DNA of 64,000 nucleotides from SIG607 sp045533195 (GTDB lineage: Bacteria > Bacillota > Clostridia > Oscillospirales > Acutalibacteraceae), in NCBI GenBank assembly GCA_045533195.1, contig JAZSHI010000030.1, forward strand, positions 1 to 64,000. Reading direction: 5' to 3'. Positions 26,150-35,109 of this stretch are shown one piece after another. The notes below the pieces were generated by a model. That model was not told the origin of the DNA, searched no databases, and was given only the letters and a program-made list of their open reading frames with translations. A program made the translations under genes and the position numbers. The stretch's first letter is position 1, and each line of letters begins with the position of its first letter.

Positions 26150-28249
26150 TTATTTCAAACTATATTTATCTTTTCTGAGCAGCATATAAAGAGCAAAAGA
26201 AAGGACTAAAGCAGCAGCAACGGTTCCTATAATATTTCCACCCGCTTTTGTAAACCAAAGGCCGAATTGATAAACCATAAGGCATACGCCGTAAGCAAAA
26301 GCGCACAGATATGCAATAGCGCCCATAGTCCACTTTGCGCTGTTCATTTCTCTTCTGATAGCGCCCATAGCCGCAAAGCAAGGGGCGCAGAGAAGATTAA
26401 ATAACATAAAGGAATATCCTGCAAGTTTTCCGCCCATAATTTGAGCAAAAGCGTCTTCGGCAGAACCCATTCCGAGAGCGCCAAACACACCAACGATTTC
26501 TTCTTTTGCCATAAGTCCTAATATGGTTGCAATACTTGCTTGCCAATTTCCAAAGCCCAAGGGTTTAAAAATAACAGCAATAAATTCACCAAGTACACTT
26601 AGTATGGACGTTTCTTCCGACTGTCCGATATAGTGCAGTCCGCCCGTAAAGGTAAGATTATTCAAAAGCCATATAATTACACTTGCGGCAAGAATAACGG
26701 TACCTGCGCGTTTAACGTAAGACCAGCCGCGGTCCCAAACAGTTCTTGCAACGTTTGAAGCAAGAGGCGCGTGATATGCAGGAAGCTCCATAACAAAAGG
26801 AGAAGGTTTGCCTCCCAGCGCCTTTGTCTTTTTAAGAATTATTCCCGAAATAATAACCGAAACCACACCTATAAAATAGGCAGAAACTGCAATTATGGCA
26901 CTGCCTTTGAAAAGGGCGCCCGCAACAAGTCCTACTATAGGCATTTTTGCGCCACAAGGAATAAAACTTGTGGTCATAACGGTTATTTTTCTGTCTCTTT
27001 CCTGATCAATGGTACGACTTGCCATAATTCCCGGCACACTACAGCCTGAACCAACAAGCAACGGTATAAAGGATTTTCCCGAAAGTCCGAACTTTCTGAA
27101 AACCTTATCCATTATAAAGGCAACCCTTGACATATATCCGCAGTCTTCCAGAAGGGAAAGCATCAAAAACAGTATGAGCATCTGCGGTACAAAACCAAGC
27201 ACCGCGCCTACACCGCCTAAAATTCCTTCACTTATAAGGCTATTAAGCCACGGCTGAGTGCCAATAGCCACAAGACCGCTCTTAGCTGCAGGAATTATCC
27301 ATTCACCGAAAAGTTTATCGTTCATAAAGCCAACCGACCAATTGCCTATTGAACCGATAGATAGGTAGTAAACCAAAAACATTGCAAGTGCAAAAATCGG
27401 AAGCGCTAAGAAGCGGTTAGTAACCACCCTGTCAATTTTATCGGAAACACTTAGTCTGCCTATACTCTTTTTCTTGTAGCAGTCTTTAAGTATTTTTTCG
27501 ATATATTCGTAGCGTTCATTTATAATAACGCTCTCAGCGTCATCATCAAAATGCATTTCAACGTGACGTATATCCTTTTCAATATGTTCCAAAATTTCAG
27601 GTTCAAGATTAAGTGTTTCTCGCACCATTACGTCACGCTCGAAAATCTTAATAGCATACCAACGCTGTTCACTATCCTCCATATCATGTATTGCCGCCTC
27701 TTCGATATGAGCAACAGCGTGTTCAACATCGCCCGAAAAGATATGCTCAGGAAGAACCTCTTTTCCTGCCAAGGCTATTGCCTTTTCTATTGCTTCTTCA
27801 ATACCCTCACCCTTAAGGGCGGATATTTCGGTAACGGGACAGCGAAGGGAAGAACTCAGCCTTTCGATATCGATTTTATCGCCGTTTTTTCTGACAACAT
27901 CCATCATATTTACGGCAATTATTACGGGGATTCCAAGTTCCATAAGCTGAGTGGTTAAATAAAGATTTCTTTCGATATTAGTACCGTCAACTATATTTAA
28001 AATCACGTCGGGACGTTCATTTACAAGATAATTTCTTGCCACTACCTCCTCGGGCGTATAGGGCGATAAAGAATAAATGCCCGGAAGGTCGGTAAGAATT
28101 ACATTTTCGTTCTTTTTAAGTTTTCCTTCCTTTTTTTCAACCGTTACACCGGGCCAGTTACCCACGTACTGATTAGAGCCGGTAAGGGCATTAAAAAGGG
28201 TAGTTTTTCCGCAATTGGGATTTCCTGCAAGAGCAATTTTTATACTCAT
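26150..28249 (-). CDS. feoB: Ferrous iron transporter FeoB
   Basis: FeoB is the membrane permease for Fe(II) with a cytosolic GTPase domain. The G1 motif GNPNCGKTT is at 9-17, DLPGIYSL (G3) follows, and NMMD (G4) is near 118. The C-terminal half has the FeoB Gate blocks with the conserved cysteines (VGSGCSVPGIMASRT and FIPCGAKMPI) and about ten membrane helices. Length, 699 residues, is normal for a clostridial FeoB. The gene sits between feoA and the Cys-rich gene in one operon controlled from the palindromic sites near 28500-28550. Confidence 0.97.
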   Translation of the reverse strand: MSIKIALAGNPNCGKTTLFNALTGSNQYVGNWPGVTVEKKEGKLKKNENVILTDLPGIYSLSPYTPEEVVARNYLVNERPDVILNIVDGTNIERNLYLTTQLMELGIPVIIAVNMMDVVRKNGDKIDIERLSSSLRCPVTEISALKGEGIEEAIEKAIALAGKEVLPEHIFSGDVEHAVAHIEEAAIHDMEDSEQRWYAIKIFERDVMVRETLNLEPEILEHIEKDIRHVEMHFDDDAESVIINERYEYIEKILKDCYKKKSIGRLSVSDKIDRVVTNRFLALPIFALAMFLVYYLSIGSIGNWSVGFMNDKLFGEWIIPAAKSGLVAIGTQPWLNSLISEGILGGVGAVLGFVPQMLILFLMLSLLEDCGYMSRVAFIMDKVFRKFGLSGKSFIPLLVGSGCSVPGIMASRTIDQERDRKITVMTTSFIPCGAKMPIVGLVAGALFKGSAIIAVSAYFIGVVSVIISGIILKKTKALGGKPSPFVMELPAYHAPLASNVARTVWDRGWSYVKRAGTVILAASVIIWLLNNLTFTGGLHYIGQSEETSILSVLGEFIAVIFKPLGFGNWQASIATILGLMAKEEIVGVFGALGMGSAEDAFAQIMGGKLAGYSFMLFNLLCAPCFAAMGAIRREMNSAKWTMGAIAYLCAFAYGVCLMVYQFGLWFTKAGGNIIGTVAAALVLSFALYMLLRKDKYSLK

Positions 28250-28259
28250 TTTATTTCTC

Positions 28260-28481
28260 CTATTCCACTTCTACCATTTCGGCATCAGCTTTTCTAAGGG
28301 ATAACTCATACCCTCTGACCTGCAGTTCAAAAGGATCCCCCAGCGGAGCTACCTTTCTTACGTAAATACGCGTACCCTTGGTTATACCCATATCCATTAT
28401 TCTGCGCTTTATTGCGCCTTCGCCATGAACCTTTATAACCTTTACGGTACTGCCTACACGTACTTCTTTAAGTGTATTCAT
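28260..28481 (-). CDS. feoA: Ferrous iron transport protein FeoA
   Basis: A 73-residue SH3-like FeoA, which binds FeoB and is needed for its activity. The fold is indicated by VGSTVKVIKVHGEGAIKRR and the GTRIYVRKVAPLGDPFELQVRG block. The start is the ATG at 28481 with GGGAGG eight bases ahead; an upstream in-frame extension would run back over the second palindromic operator and is unlikely. It is the first gene of the feo operon, 10 bp from feoB. Confidence 0.92.
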   Translation of the reverse strand: MNTLKEVRVGSTVKVIKVHGEGAIKRRIMDMGITKGTRIYVRKVAPLGDPFELQVRGYELSLRKADAEMVEVE

Positions 28482-28499
28482 TATTTTTCCTCCCAAGCA

Positions 28500-28550
28500 G
28501 TTAGCAGCCGCTAACCACAATCATAAAATTTTAGTTAGCATACGCTAACT
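28500..28550 (-). promoter_or_regulatory. Two palindromic operators of the feo operon (DtxR/IdeR-like)
   Basis: Two perfect-arm 16-bp palindromes, GTTAGCAGCCGCTAAC (28500-28515) and GTTAGCATACGCTAAC (28534-28549), have centres 34 bp apart. Both lie between the promoter and feoA. The TTAG...CTAA arms resemble DtxR/IdeR/MntR-type sites more than a Fur box. A metal-dependent repressor would block the feo transcript here. No such regulator gene is in the window. Confidence 0.7.
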
Positions 28551-28558
28551 TCATTAGT

Positions 28559-28587
28559 ATAATACTACAAAAGTCAAAATTTGTCAA
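28559..28587 (-). promoter_or_regulatory. feo operon promoter
   Basis: TTGACA (28587-28582) and TATTAT (28564-28559) are 17 bp apart on the minus strand; the first operator palindrome begins within about 10 bp of the -10. Confidence 0.75.
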
Positions 28588-28588
28588 T

Positions 28589-28619
28589 AAAAAAATCCGA
28601 GAAAATCTCGGATTTTTTC
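28589..28619 (-). terminator. Terminator of rny
   Basis: AAATCCGAGA and TCTCGGATTT form a 10-bp stem flanked by A and T runs. It follows the rny stop codon at 28623 closely on the minus strand. Confidence 0.85.
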
Positions 28620-28622
28620 AAT

Positions 28623-30173
28623 TTATTTAGCGTAATCTACAACTCGGTTTTCACGGATAAGATTTACTTTAATCTGACCGGGATACTCAAGTTCTTTTTC
28701 AATTCTTGCGGCAATATCGTGAGCAATAAGCACCATCTGGTCGTCGTTAATCATTTCAGGCTTAACAACAATTCGAATTTCTCTACCTGCCTGAATTGCG
28801 AAAGATGTTTCAACACCGTTAAAGGAATTGGCGATTTCCTCAAGCTTTTCAAGGCGTTTGATGTAGTTTTCAATGTTTTCTCTTCTGGCTCCCGGACGAG
28901 CAGCAGAAATAGCATCGGCTGCCTGAACTATACAAGCAACAACCGTCTTTGCTTCAACTTCGCCGTGGTGAGCATGAATGGCGTGGATAACACCCTCGTT
29001 TTCTCTGCACTTCTTGGCGACCTCAACACCCAGCTGAATATGCGAGCCTTCTTGCTCATGGTCAAGAGCTTTACCTATATCGTGGAGAAGACCGGCACGT
29101 TTTGCAAGTGCAACGTCTGCACCCATTTCAGCGGCAATAAGACCTGAAATATGGCAAACCTCCATTGAATGATTAAGCACGTTCTGTCCATAACTTGTAC
29201 GGTAGTGAAGCTTACCGAGAAGCTTGATAAGCTCAGGATGAAGGTTATGTACGCCTGCATCTATCATAGCGCGTTCGCCTTCCTGCTTAATGGTAGCTTC
29301 AACCTCAGCAGTTGCTTTATTAACCATTTCTTCAATACGGGCGGGATGAATTCTTCCGTCAAGAATAAGCTTTTCAAGGGTTATACGCGCAATTTCTCTG
29401 CGAACGGGATCAAAACTGCTAAGTGTAATTGCTTCGGGAGTATCATCAATAATAAGGTCAACACCCGTTGCAGTTTCAAGAGCGCGGATGTTTCTACCCT
29501 CTCTACCGATAATTCTACCCTTCATTTCATCATTGGGAAGAGCAACAACAGAAACTGTAACCTCGGAAGAGTGGTCTGCGGCGCAGCGCTGAATGGCATG
29601 AGAAACAATTTCTCTTGCTATTTTTTCAGATTCTTCCTTGGTCTGCTGTTCGTACTCAAGTACCTTTACAGCCTTTTCGTGAGCAAGTTCACCGTCAAGC
29701 ATAGAAAGCAAATGCTCCTTAGCCTGTTCTACGGTAAAGCCGGAAATACGTTCAAGGAGCTCCATCTGGCTCTTTTTAAGACGTTCGCACTCCTCGATTT
29801 TTTCGTCAATTTCCTTTGCGCGAAGCTGTAATTTTTCTTCTTTTGCTTCAAGATTGTCAATTTTTTTGTCAAGATTTTCTTCTTTTTGTTGGAGTCTGTG
29901 TTCTTGACGTTGGATATCGCTGCGACGTTCACGCAGTTCCTTGTCATTTTCTTGACGAAGACGTAAAACCTCGTCTTTGGCCTCAACAAGAAGTTCCTTC
30001 TTCTTGGTTTCGGCGGTCTTCATTGCATCACTAAGAATACGCTTTGCTTCTTCTTTAGCAGAGCCGATAGCTTTATCGTCGGATTTGCGTCTATAGGACA
30101 TACCAATAATAAAGCCTATTACGGCAAGTACTACTGCAACTACACCGCCTATAATGTAAGGCAAATAGTCCAT
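28623..30173 (-). CDS. rny: Ribonuclease Y
   Basis: RNase Y is the membrane-anchored endoribonuclease that starts mRNA decay in Firmicutes. The 516-residue protein has one N-terminal membrane helix (about 4-25), a long charged coiled coil (30-190), a KH RNA-binding domain (GRIIGREGRNIRALE near 218-232) and an HD domain with the metal motif HDIGKALDHE near 364. It has its own promoter and an unusual 130-nt leader. The terminator follows immediately. Confidence 0.97.
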   Translation of the reverse strand: MDYLPYIIGGVVAVVLAVIGFIIGMSYRRKSDDKAIGSAKEEAKRILSDAMKTAETKKKELLVEAKDEVLRLRQENDKELRERRSDIQRQEHRLQQKEENLDKKIDNLEAKEEKLQLRAKEIDEKIEECERLKKSQMELLERISGFTVEQAKEHLLSMLDGELAHEKAVKVLEYEQQTKEESEKIAREIVSHAIQRCAADHSSEVTVSVVALPNDEMKGRIIGREGRNIRALETATGVDLIIDDTPEAITLSSFDPVRREIARITLEKLILDGRIHPARIEEMVNKATAEVEATIKQEGERAMIDAGVHNLHPELIKLLGKLHYRTSYGQNVLNHSMEVCHISGLIAAEMGADVALAKRAGLLHDIGKALDHEQEGSHIQLGVEVAKKCRENEGVIHAIHAHHGEVEAKTVVACIVQAADAISAARPGARRENIENYIKRLEKLEEIANSFNGVETSFAIQAGREIRIVVKPEMINDDQMVLIAHDIAARIEKELEYPGQIKVNLIRENRVVDYAK

Positions 30174-30312
30174 ATTAAATTTTCCTCTCTATATATTAAA
30201 ATGCGTTTTATAAGGGATAACCCGCCGAGGCCGCATTTTTACCCCCGGTATAAAGTCAACGTAAAAAGGTATGCTTCGCCAAAACATACTTTCCCACAAT
30301 TGTAACCTACTG
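30174..30312 (-). ncRNA. Structured 5' leader of rny
   Basis: Between the predicted start (about 30312) and the rny start codon the RNA can form a GTATG/CATAC hairpin followed by CCTTTTT (30255-30285), terminator-like but weak, and an AAAATGCG/CGCATTTT helix (30239-30232 with 30205-30198) closing a 26-nt loop containing GGGTTATCCC. RNase Y autoregulation through its leader would be a natural role, but this is inference. A 6S-like RNA was considered and not supported, because the ends do not pair. Confidence 0.4.
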
Positions 30313-30318
30313 TGTTTC

Positions 30319-30347
30319 ATTTTAGCACTATTTACTTTTTGTGTCAA
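30319..30347 (-). promoter_or_regulatory. rny promoter
   Basis: TTGACA (30347-30342), a 17-bp spacer and TAAAAT (30324-30319) with TGC just upstream on the minus strand. Confidence 0.8.
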
Positions 30348-30415
30348 GAAAAGGTTATATATATTGTTGTATATTTTTAAAATTACCACTACAAATTGAT
30401 AAAAAAACATAAAAA

Positions 30416-30441
30416 TACCGCAATAAATCATTATTGCGGTA
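30416..30441 (-). terminator. Terminator of the cohesin/AraC operon
   Basis: TACCGCAATAA and TTATTGCGGTA form an 11-bp perfect stem followed by TTTTTATG on the minus strand, 9 bp past the AraC-family gene. Confidence 0.85.
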
Positions 30442-30449
30442 AGAAAAAT

Positions 30450-31253
30450 TCAAGTTTTAACATTTTTTCGGTATTTCATAGGTGACATACCGAATCTTGC
30501 AGTAAAAGCTCTGGAAAAATAGAACTGGTCGCAATATCCGTACTTAAGACTTATTTCCTTTACCGAATAATTGCTTTTTCTCAAGGTTTCCTGCGCGGCA
30601 AAAAGCACCCTGTCATTTATATATTTTCCAAGCGTTACTCCCACTTCTTCTCTGAAAATTCTGTGAAGCCAACTTTCAGATACAAAAAGGTTTGTCGCTA
30701 TTTCTTTTGCCGTAAGATTTGCGCTTAGGTTATCCTCAATGATTTTAATTGTTTTTTCTATTAAAGGACTTTTTATTTGGAGCTGATTTTCACCTTTGCC
30801 CAAAATTTTGGCGGCATTAAAGATTATATCGTGAAGTATTCTTTTTATCGCTATAGCAGAAAGAGATTCTCTGCTTTTCCAAAGTCTTCTCATTTCTTCA
30901 ATAATTTCATTTTTCTGTTCAAAAACAACACCGTCTGAACCGCTTAACATATCAAAACCCTCAAGGCTGAATACATTTACGTGAAAATAAATTTTATGAA
31001 GAAAGGTAGAGCAATTATATGTAAAATCAGTATCGGCAGGAAAAAGGTATATATTTCCTTTTTTGAGTTTAAATTTCTTGCCGTTACAGGTTACCACGCC
31101 TTCGCCGTCATATACAAAATATATTCTGTTAAACGCCGCTTTTGCATAGTCGCAATTCCACCCGCTGTCAAGCTGACAATCATATGCCGACGAAATTCGT
31201 ATATCAAGAGTTTGTATCTCTTTATAAAGTAGCGGGTTTTCAACATATTTCAT
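30450..31253 (-). CDS. AraC-family transcriptional regulator (cupin plus double HTH)
   Basis: A 267-residue regulator. Residues 1-150 are an AraC-type cupin ligand domain (YDGEGVVTCNGKKFKLKKG, FPADTDF) and 165-265 are two HTH motifs, ending with the family signature SLKYGYCDQFYFSRAFTARFGMSPMKYRK. Such proteins usually respond to a sugar. It begins 3 bp after the stop of the cohesin gene with its RBS (GAGGATT) inside that gene, so it is translated from the same message as the dockerin glucosaminidase and cohesin genes. It may regulate that operon or other surface genes. Confidence 0.9.
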   Translation of the reverse strand: MKYVENPLLYKEIQTLDIRISSAYDCQLDSGWNCDYAKAAFNRIYFVYDGEGVVTCNGKKFKLKKGNIYLFPADTDFTYNCSTFLHKIYFHVNVFSLEGFDMLSGSDGVVFEQKNEIIEEMRRLWKSRESLSAIAIKRILHDIIFNAAKILGKGENQLQIKSPLIEKTIKIIEDNLSANLTAKEIATNLFVSESWLHRIFREEVGVTLGKYINDRVLFAAQETLRKSNYSVKEISLKYGYCDQFYFSRAFTARFGMSPMKYRKNVKT

Positions 31254-31256
31254 AGT

Positions 31257-32711
31257 TTAATCCTCATCGGGATAGTCAGAGGCGGATTCCATTTCATATT
31301 CTTCCTCAGAGTCAAAGATAGAGCCTATATTTTTGCCCCTTTTCTTTGCAGACTTTAAAACCAGCATAACTATAAGAAGTACAAACAGCACCGCAAAAAT
31401 AGCGAGTAAAGCAATTACTACCGTTTTTTGAGCAGGGTTTACTGTAATTTCTTTTTCTGTTTGGGCGGGAGCCGCTGCTGAAAATTTCACTATTCTCTGC
31501 ACAGTTTCTTCTCTTACATCAAAGCTATAGTAACCAAGATTACCCTCGGGAGAAATTGCGGAGAATACCACAAAATCTGCAAGTTCTTTATCCTCGTACT
31601 TATAACAGGCAACATTTTTGCCGTTCAAATCATAACTTGATTTATAAAGCCCTTGTGGCGCTTCCTCTGTTACATCCTTTATTATATAAGTAAAATCTGC
31701 AGTAGAAAGATAAGCAAAGCTGATTACCTGACCGTTTTCATAAAGGAAGAAGTCTCCTTCTTCTCCGCCCACTTCAATAAGATATAAAAGGACAGTTCTG
31801 CCTGAAGCATCTTTATATGCGGTTACTTCTCTTTCGCCGTACTCCACGGTAGCAAGACTAAAGCCTACAGGCGGTTCAAGAGTAGCATCCTGTTCGGCGA
31901 TATTATAGTCCTTGCCATCTACATTTACAATTATATCGGAAACATTTCCCGAAACGGTAATATCGTTTCCGTTTTCATCAAGTCTGTTAAAGGTAACGGT
32001 ATATCTTCTTATCTCCCCGTTACTTGCCGCAACCACAATTGTACGCACATTATTACCCACCTGTAGCTGACGCGCACCCTCTACACTTATGGAAGCTTTT
32101 GGATCTAAGCTTTGGCAGGAAAGTACACCGTCGGTCTGAGTATAGGGAACAACTACGGTATATTCTGTAATATTGCTGTTAAAAGCAGGAGTAAGAGTAC
32201 CTGCGGCTACCGAAATAGACGTAAGGGCTGCCTTGGTGTTGGAATTCAAATCCTGAGTGTCGCTATTATTCTGTGTAGCGGTGGTTTTAAAACGGGCGGC
32301 TTGTTGACCAACAGAAACCTCTACGGAACCGTTTGAAATCTTAATATTCTTTGCGCTTATGGTACAGCTGCCTTCTGCAATAACCTCAAAATCAAAGCTC
32401 TTTACCAAGGTAGCATCGGAACCCACTGCGCTAAAACCTATGTTTGAGCCATTAACGCTGACATCACCTGCAGTATTCTCTAAAAATTTAAGAACAGAAC
32501 TGTCAAAGCTCAAGGTTCCTTCTGCTGCATTTATCTGCTCATCAGCGGTTACTCTCACAGTTACCTTTAAGGTATCCCCTACCTTAAGGTTGTTACCCGA
32601 AAAAACGATAACAGCACTGCCGTCAAAAGCATTTACCGATGGACACATTACTAAAAAAAGGAAAACCACTATAAAAGCTATTAAGCTTAATTTTTTAAGT
32701 GCCTTTTTCAT
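31257..32711 (-). CDS. Membrane-anchored cohesin-domain protein with cadherin-like domain
   Basis: A 484-residue secreted, membrane-anchored protein. A signal peptide (1-29) precedes a cohesin-like beta-sandwich (about 31-140, FSGNNLKVGDTLKVTVRVTA... GTLSFDSSVLKFLE), a cadherin-like beta-sandwich (about 160-245, LTSISVAAGTLTPAFNSNIT), an unassigned region (245-410), one membrane helix (about 425-450) and an acidic cytoplasmic tail. Cohesins bind dockerins, so it can display dockerin proteins on the cell. It lies 30 bp downstream of a dockerin-bearing glucosaminidase gene, the obvious partner. The start is the ATG at 32711 with GGAAGG ahead. Confidence 0.85.
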   Translation of the reverse strand: MKKALKKLSLIAFIVVFLFLVMCPSVNAFDGSAVIVFSGNNLKVGDTLKVTVRVTADEQINAAEGTLSFDSSVLKFLENTAGDVSVNGSNIGFSAVGSDATLVKSFDFEVIAEGSCTISAKNIKISNGSVEVSVGQQAARFKTTATQNNSDTQDLNSNTKAALTSISVAAGTLTPAFNSNITEYTVVVPYTQTDGVLSCQSLDPKASISVEGARQLQVGNNVRTIVVAASNGEIRRYTVTFNRLDENGNDITVSGNVSDIIVNVDGKDYNIAEQDATLEPPVGFSLATVEYGEREVTAYKDASGRTVLLYLIEVGGEEGDFFLYENGQVISFAYLSTADFTYIIKDVTEEAPQGLYKSSYDLNGKNVACYKYEDKELADFVVFSAISPEGNLGYYSFDVREETVQRIVKFSAAAPAQTEKEITVNPAQKTVVIALLAIFAVLFVLLIVMLVLKSAKKRGKNIGSIFDSEEEYEMESASDYPDED

Positions 32712-32741
32712 ATTTCTACTTCCTTCCAACCATTTTTAAAG

Positions 32742-34943
32742 TTATTCTATTCCAAGATGTTTTCGCTGAAGCTTTGATAAATCTATCAAAGAGATTCTTC
32801 CATCATTATTTAAATCCGCAGATTTCTGCGCCGAAATACTTAGCGTTTCAACAAGAATAATATGCCGCTGAAGCTTAGCTACATCAATAATAGTGAACTT
32901 TCCATCACCGCTAAGGTCAGTTTGAACCGACAATGTAAAGGAATTACGAAGTTTTCCGTCAGTATCAAAAAGCTCTATAATGTCTCCCGTGCCGACATAA
33001 GCGGAGGTTTTATCAACCTTTGTTATCTTAGCCGTTCCGCCGACTATTTTGAAATTTGAAATCAGCGTTTGCTCGGTAGTAAGGGGTTTTATACCCTTGA
33101 CAATATTCCCATCTGCAGTATATACAGACAAATTGAACTGAAACTCCACATTTGCAGGTACTTGTCTGAAAACATAGATATTATAGTCATTTTTCACTCC
33201 GCTGGTGCTTGTAACCGTTACGGTAAATAAATTGTTTCCGTAGTTAAGAGCCTTCACTCCCCCGCCGGTAACCGTTGCGCCGCTGTCAGAAGCTTTAGGT
33301 GTTATAACCACCTCGGAATCGGTTGCAGGAACTACAAATTCATAATCATTTATATATCTGTCGAAGGTTGGAGTAAACTTATAGCTGTCAACCGATAGGT
33401 CAGAAAGATAGCAGTTATTATTTCCTGTAGAGGTTGGGTAAGCGGCAGCACTTGTAGGCATTTCCTTATAAACGGGAATGTTAAAAATAAGCTCGGCATC
33501 CATAATAGCCTTGTAGCCCGAAGCGGTTTTATTGGCTTCACTTGCCGCACCCTCAATGTTGGTCATATATTCGTGAGAAAAATACGGTTTGCTTACAACG
33601 TTAAACTTTTTATAATAAAGGGTATCCTGACCGCGATTAAGATAGTTTTCTGCATACCAAACAGCACCGCCGATAATAGAATCTGCTCTGTTATCCCAAG
33701 GACGATAGTAGGAAGCTCTCGTTCCATCGCCGCCCTTTGCATACAAAAGGCCGTACTCAACCGCGCTGTAGTTTCCGCTTCTGTAAGCGCGTATATTATA
33801 GAAATTATAATATCCCTTATATCCCGAAACCGTTCCCGAAATACAGCTTCCGCCTCCGCTGTTTCCCTGCTCTACAAGAATCATTGATGCCAGAGAAATG
33901 GGGCTTACTCCGGAATCCTTTGCCGCAGCCAGAATTACATCTGCATAGGTTTCATAAGAGTCTTCGGGGAAATCTTTTGCAAGGAAGGTTCCGCTAACAG
34001 AAGCGAGTATTCTTTCCTTTGTATGAAGTTTTTCATTATACTCCATTGAAATAAACTGAAAAACTCCCGTAGAATTAAGGAAATTTCTGGGATCAAGGTA
34101 ATAGCTTATAACGCTTTCGGAAGCCTGAACCCAACCGCCCGAATCAACTGTATAATAAGTATTACTGTTCCAGTTGTAGCAGTCTTGCGCCATAGATTTC
34201 CATGCTTCAGGTTTTGAAGAAGCGACAGCAGACCTTCCAAAACCCGATTCACCCACTACCGCTTCTTCAAAGGTCATATCCAGATGGTCGGCTTTAAATT
34301 GCCAGTTTGGATATAAAGCGTGAAGATTTCTCAAATACGGCTTGTAGCTTTCGGGGAAGCCTTGTTCATTAAGCTTCTTTTCAAAATCAGCATTTTCCTC
34401 ATATTCGGCAAGAATTTCTACATTTGTCTGATAAGCATATCCTGTTTTATTAACACCGTTTAAAACAAATGTTATGTGATACCACATATCACCGTCGCTA
34501 TCGTCCTCAGTACCTATAGCCGTTACCTCGGTGCCGATAGGCAGAGTTGCAACAGCGCTGTTCCAAGTGCCCGGAGCAGAACGTATGGTAGCATTTTTTA
34601 CTGTTTTTGCTTTATAGGTTTTATCACTGCCTGTTACGGTAACGTAATCGGAGTGAACAAAACCCACAATATTGCCTGATGACGTATAGGCTGTAAGACT
34701 GTACCAACGAGCTCCGTTAGAATCAAATCCCACACCGTTTATTAAAACTTTAGTATTATTATCAAGTTTGCCGAGAGATTTGTTACTTGTTCCTGCGCCG
34801 GTTCGGATATTTACGGCGCTATCATTTATGTATCCGTTTCGGCTGTACATAGTAACTGCTGAAACACTCAGAGTCATAGTCAAAGAACTTATTAAAAGTA
34901 TAAAACAAAGAATAAGCGCTACGGCTTTGCGTATGTTTTTCAT
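32742..34943 (-). CDS. Secreted SH3 / glucosaminidase / cadherin-like / dockerin protein
   Basis: A 733-residue exported cell-wall enzyme. After the signal peptide (1-29) come two bacterial SH3 domains (about 35-95 and 108-175, each with VNIRxGAGT or ATIRSAPGT), a glucosaminidase-like catalytic region (about 205-470, with FQFISMEYNE and LVEQGNSGGG), a cadherin-like beta-sandwich (510-600) and a type I dockerin (670-733) with two calcium loops, DLSGDGKFTIID and DLNNDGRISLID. It should cut glycan strands of peptidoglycan and be held at the surface by the cohesin encoded next door. It is the first gene of a three-gene operon. Confidence 0.88.
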   Translation of the reverse strand: MKNIRKAVALILCFILLISSLTMTLSVSAVTMYSRNGYINDSAVNIRTGAGTSNKSLGKLDNNTKVLINGVGFDSNGARWYSLTAYTSSGNIVGFVHSDYVTVTGSDKTYKAKTVKNATIRSAPGTWNSAVATLPIGTEVTAIGTEDDSDGDMWYHITFVLNGVNKTGYAYQTNVEILAEYEENADFEKKLNEQGFPESYKPYLRNLHALYPNWQFKADHLDMTFEEAVVGESGFGRSAVASSKPEAWKSMAQDCYNWNSNTYYTVDSGGWVQASESVISYYLDPRNFLNSTGVFQFISMEYNEKLHTKERILASVSGTFLAKDFPEDSYETYADVILAAAKDSGVSPISLASMILVEQGNSGGGSCISGTVSGYKGYYNFYNIRAYRSGNYSAVEYGLLYAKGGDGTRASYYRPWDNRADSIIGGAVWYAENYLNRGQDTLYYKKFNVVSKPYFSHEYMTNIEGAASEANKTASGYKAIMDAELIFNIPVYKEMPTSAAAYPTSTGNNNCYLSDLSVDSYKFTPTFDRYINDYEFVVPATDSEVVITPKASDSGATVTGGGVKALNYGNNLFTVTVTSTSGVKNDYNIYVFRQVPANVEFQFNLSVYTADGNIVKGIKPLTTEQTLISNFKIVGGTAKITKVDKTSAYVGTGDIIELFDTDGKLRNSFTLSVQTDLSGDGKFTIIDVAKLQRHIILVETLSISAQKSADLNNDGRISLIDLSKLQRKHLGIE

Positions 34944-34999
34944 ACAGACTTCCTTTCGGTAATGAATTGCTTAGCAATAATAATCCATAATATATATTT

Positions 35000-35028
35000 A
35001 TTATATATTTTTCGACAATTAATGTCAA
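35000..35028 (-). promoter_or_regulatory. Promoter of the dockerin/cohesin/AraC operon
   Basis: TTGACA (35028-35023), a 17-bp spacer and TATAAT (35005-35000): a perfect consensus on the minus strand. Confidence 0.85.
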
Positions 35029-35074
35029 TACAGCAAATATTAGAATTATGATTCCACCTTATTCCCTGCTCCAT

Positions 35075-35105
35075 AAAAAAAGGACTTGGTTACCCAAGTT
35101 CTTTT
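35075..35105 (-). terminator. Terminator of the Zn/Cd efflux operon
   Basis: AGAACTTGG, loop GTAA, CCAAGTCCTTTTTTT on the minus strand, just after the P-type ATPase gene. Confidence 0.8.
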
Positions 35106-35109
35106 CTGT

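Noticed and set aside
30174..30312. 6S RNA before rny
   Set aside because: The ends of the transcript do not pair and there is no large central bubble.
30189..30431. 80-codon minus frame upstream of rny
   Set aside because: It overlaps the rny promoter and leader, has no RBS, and its composition is that of AT-rich non-coding DNA.
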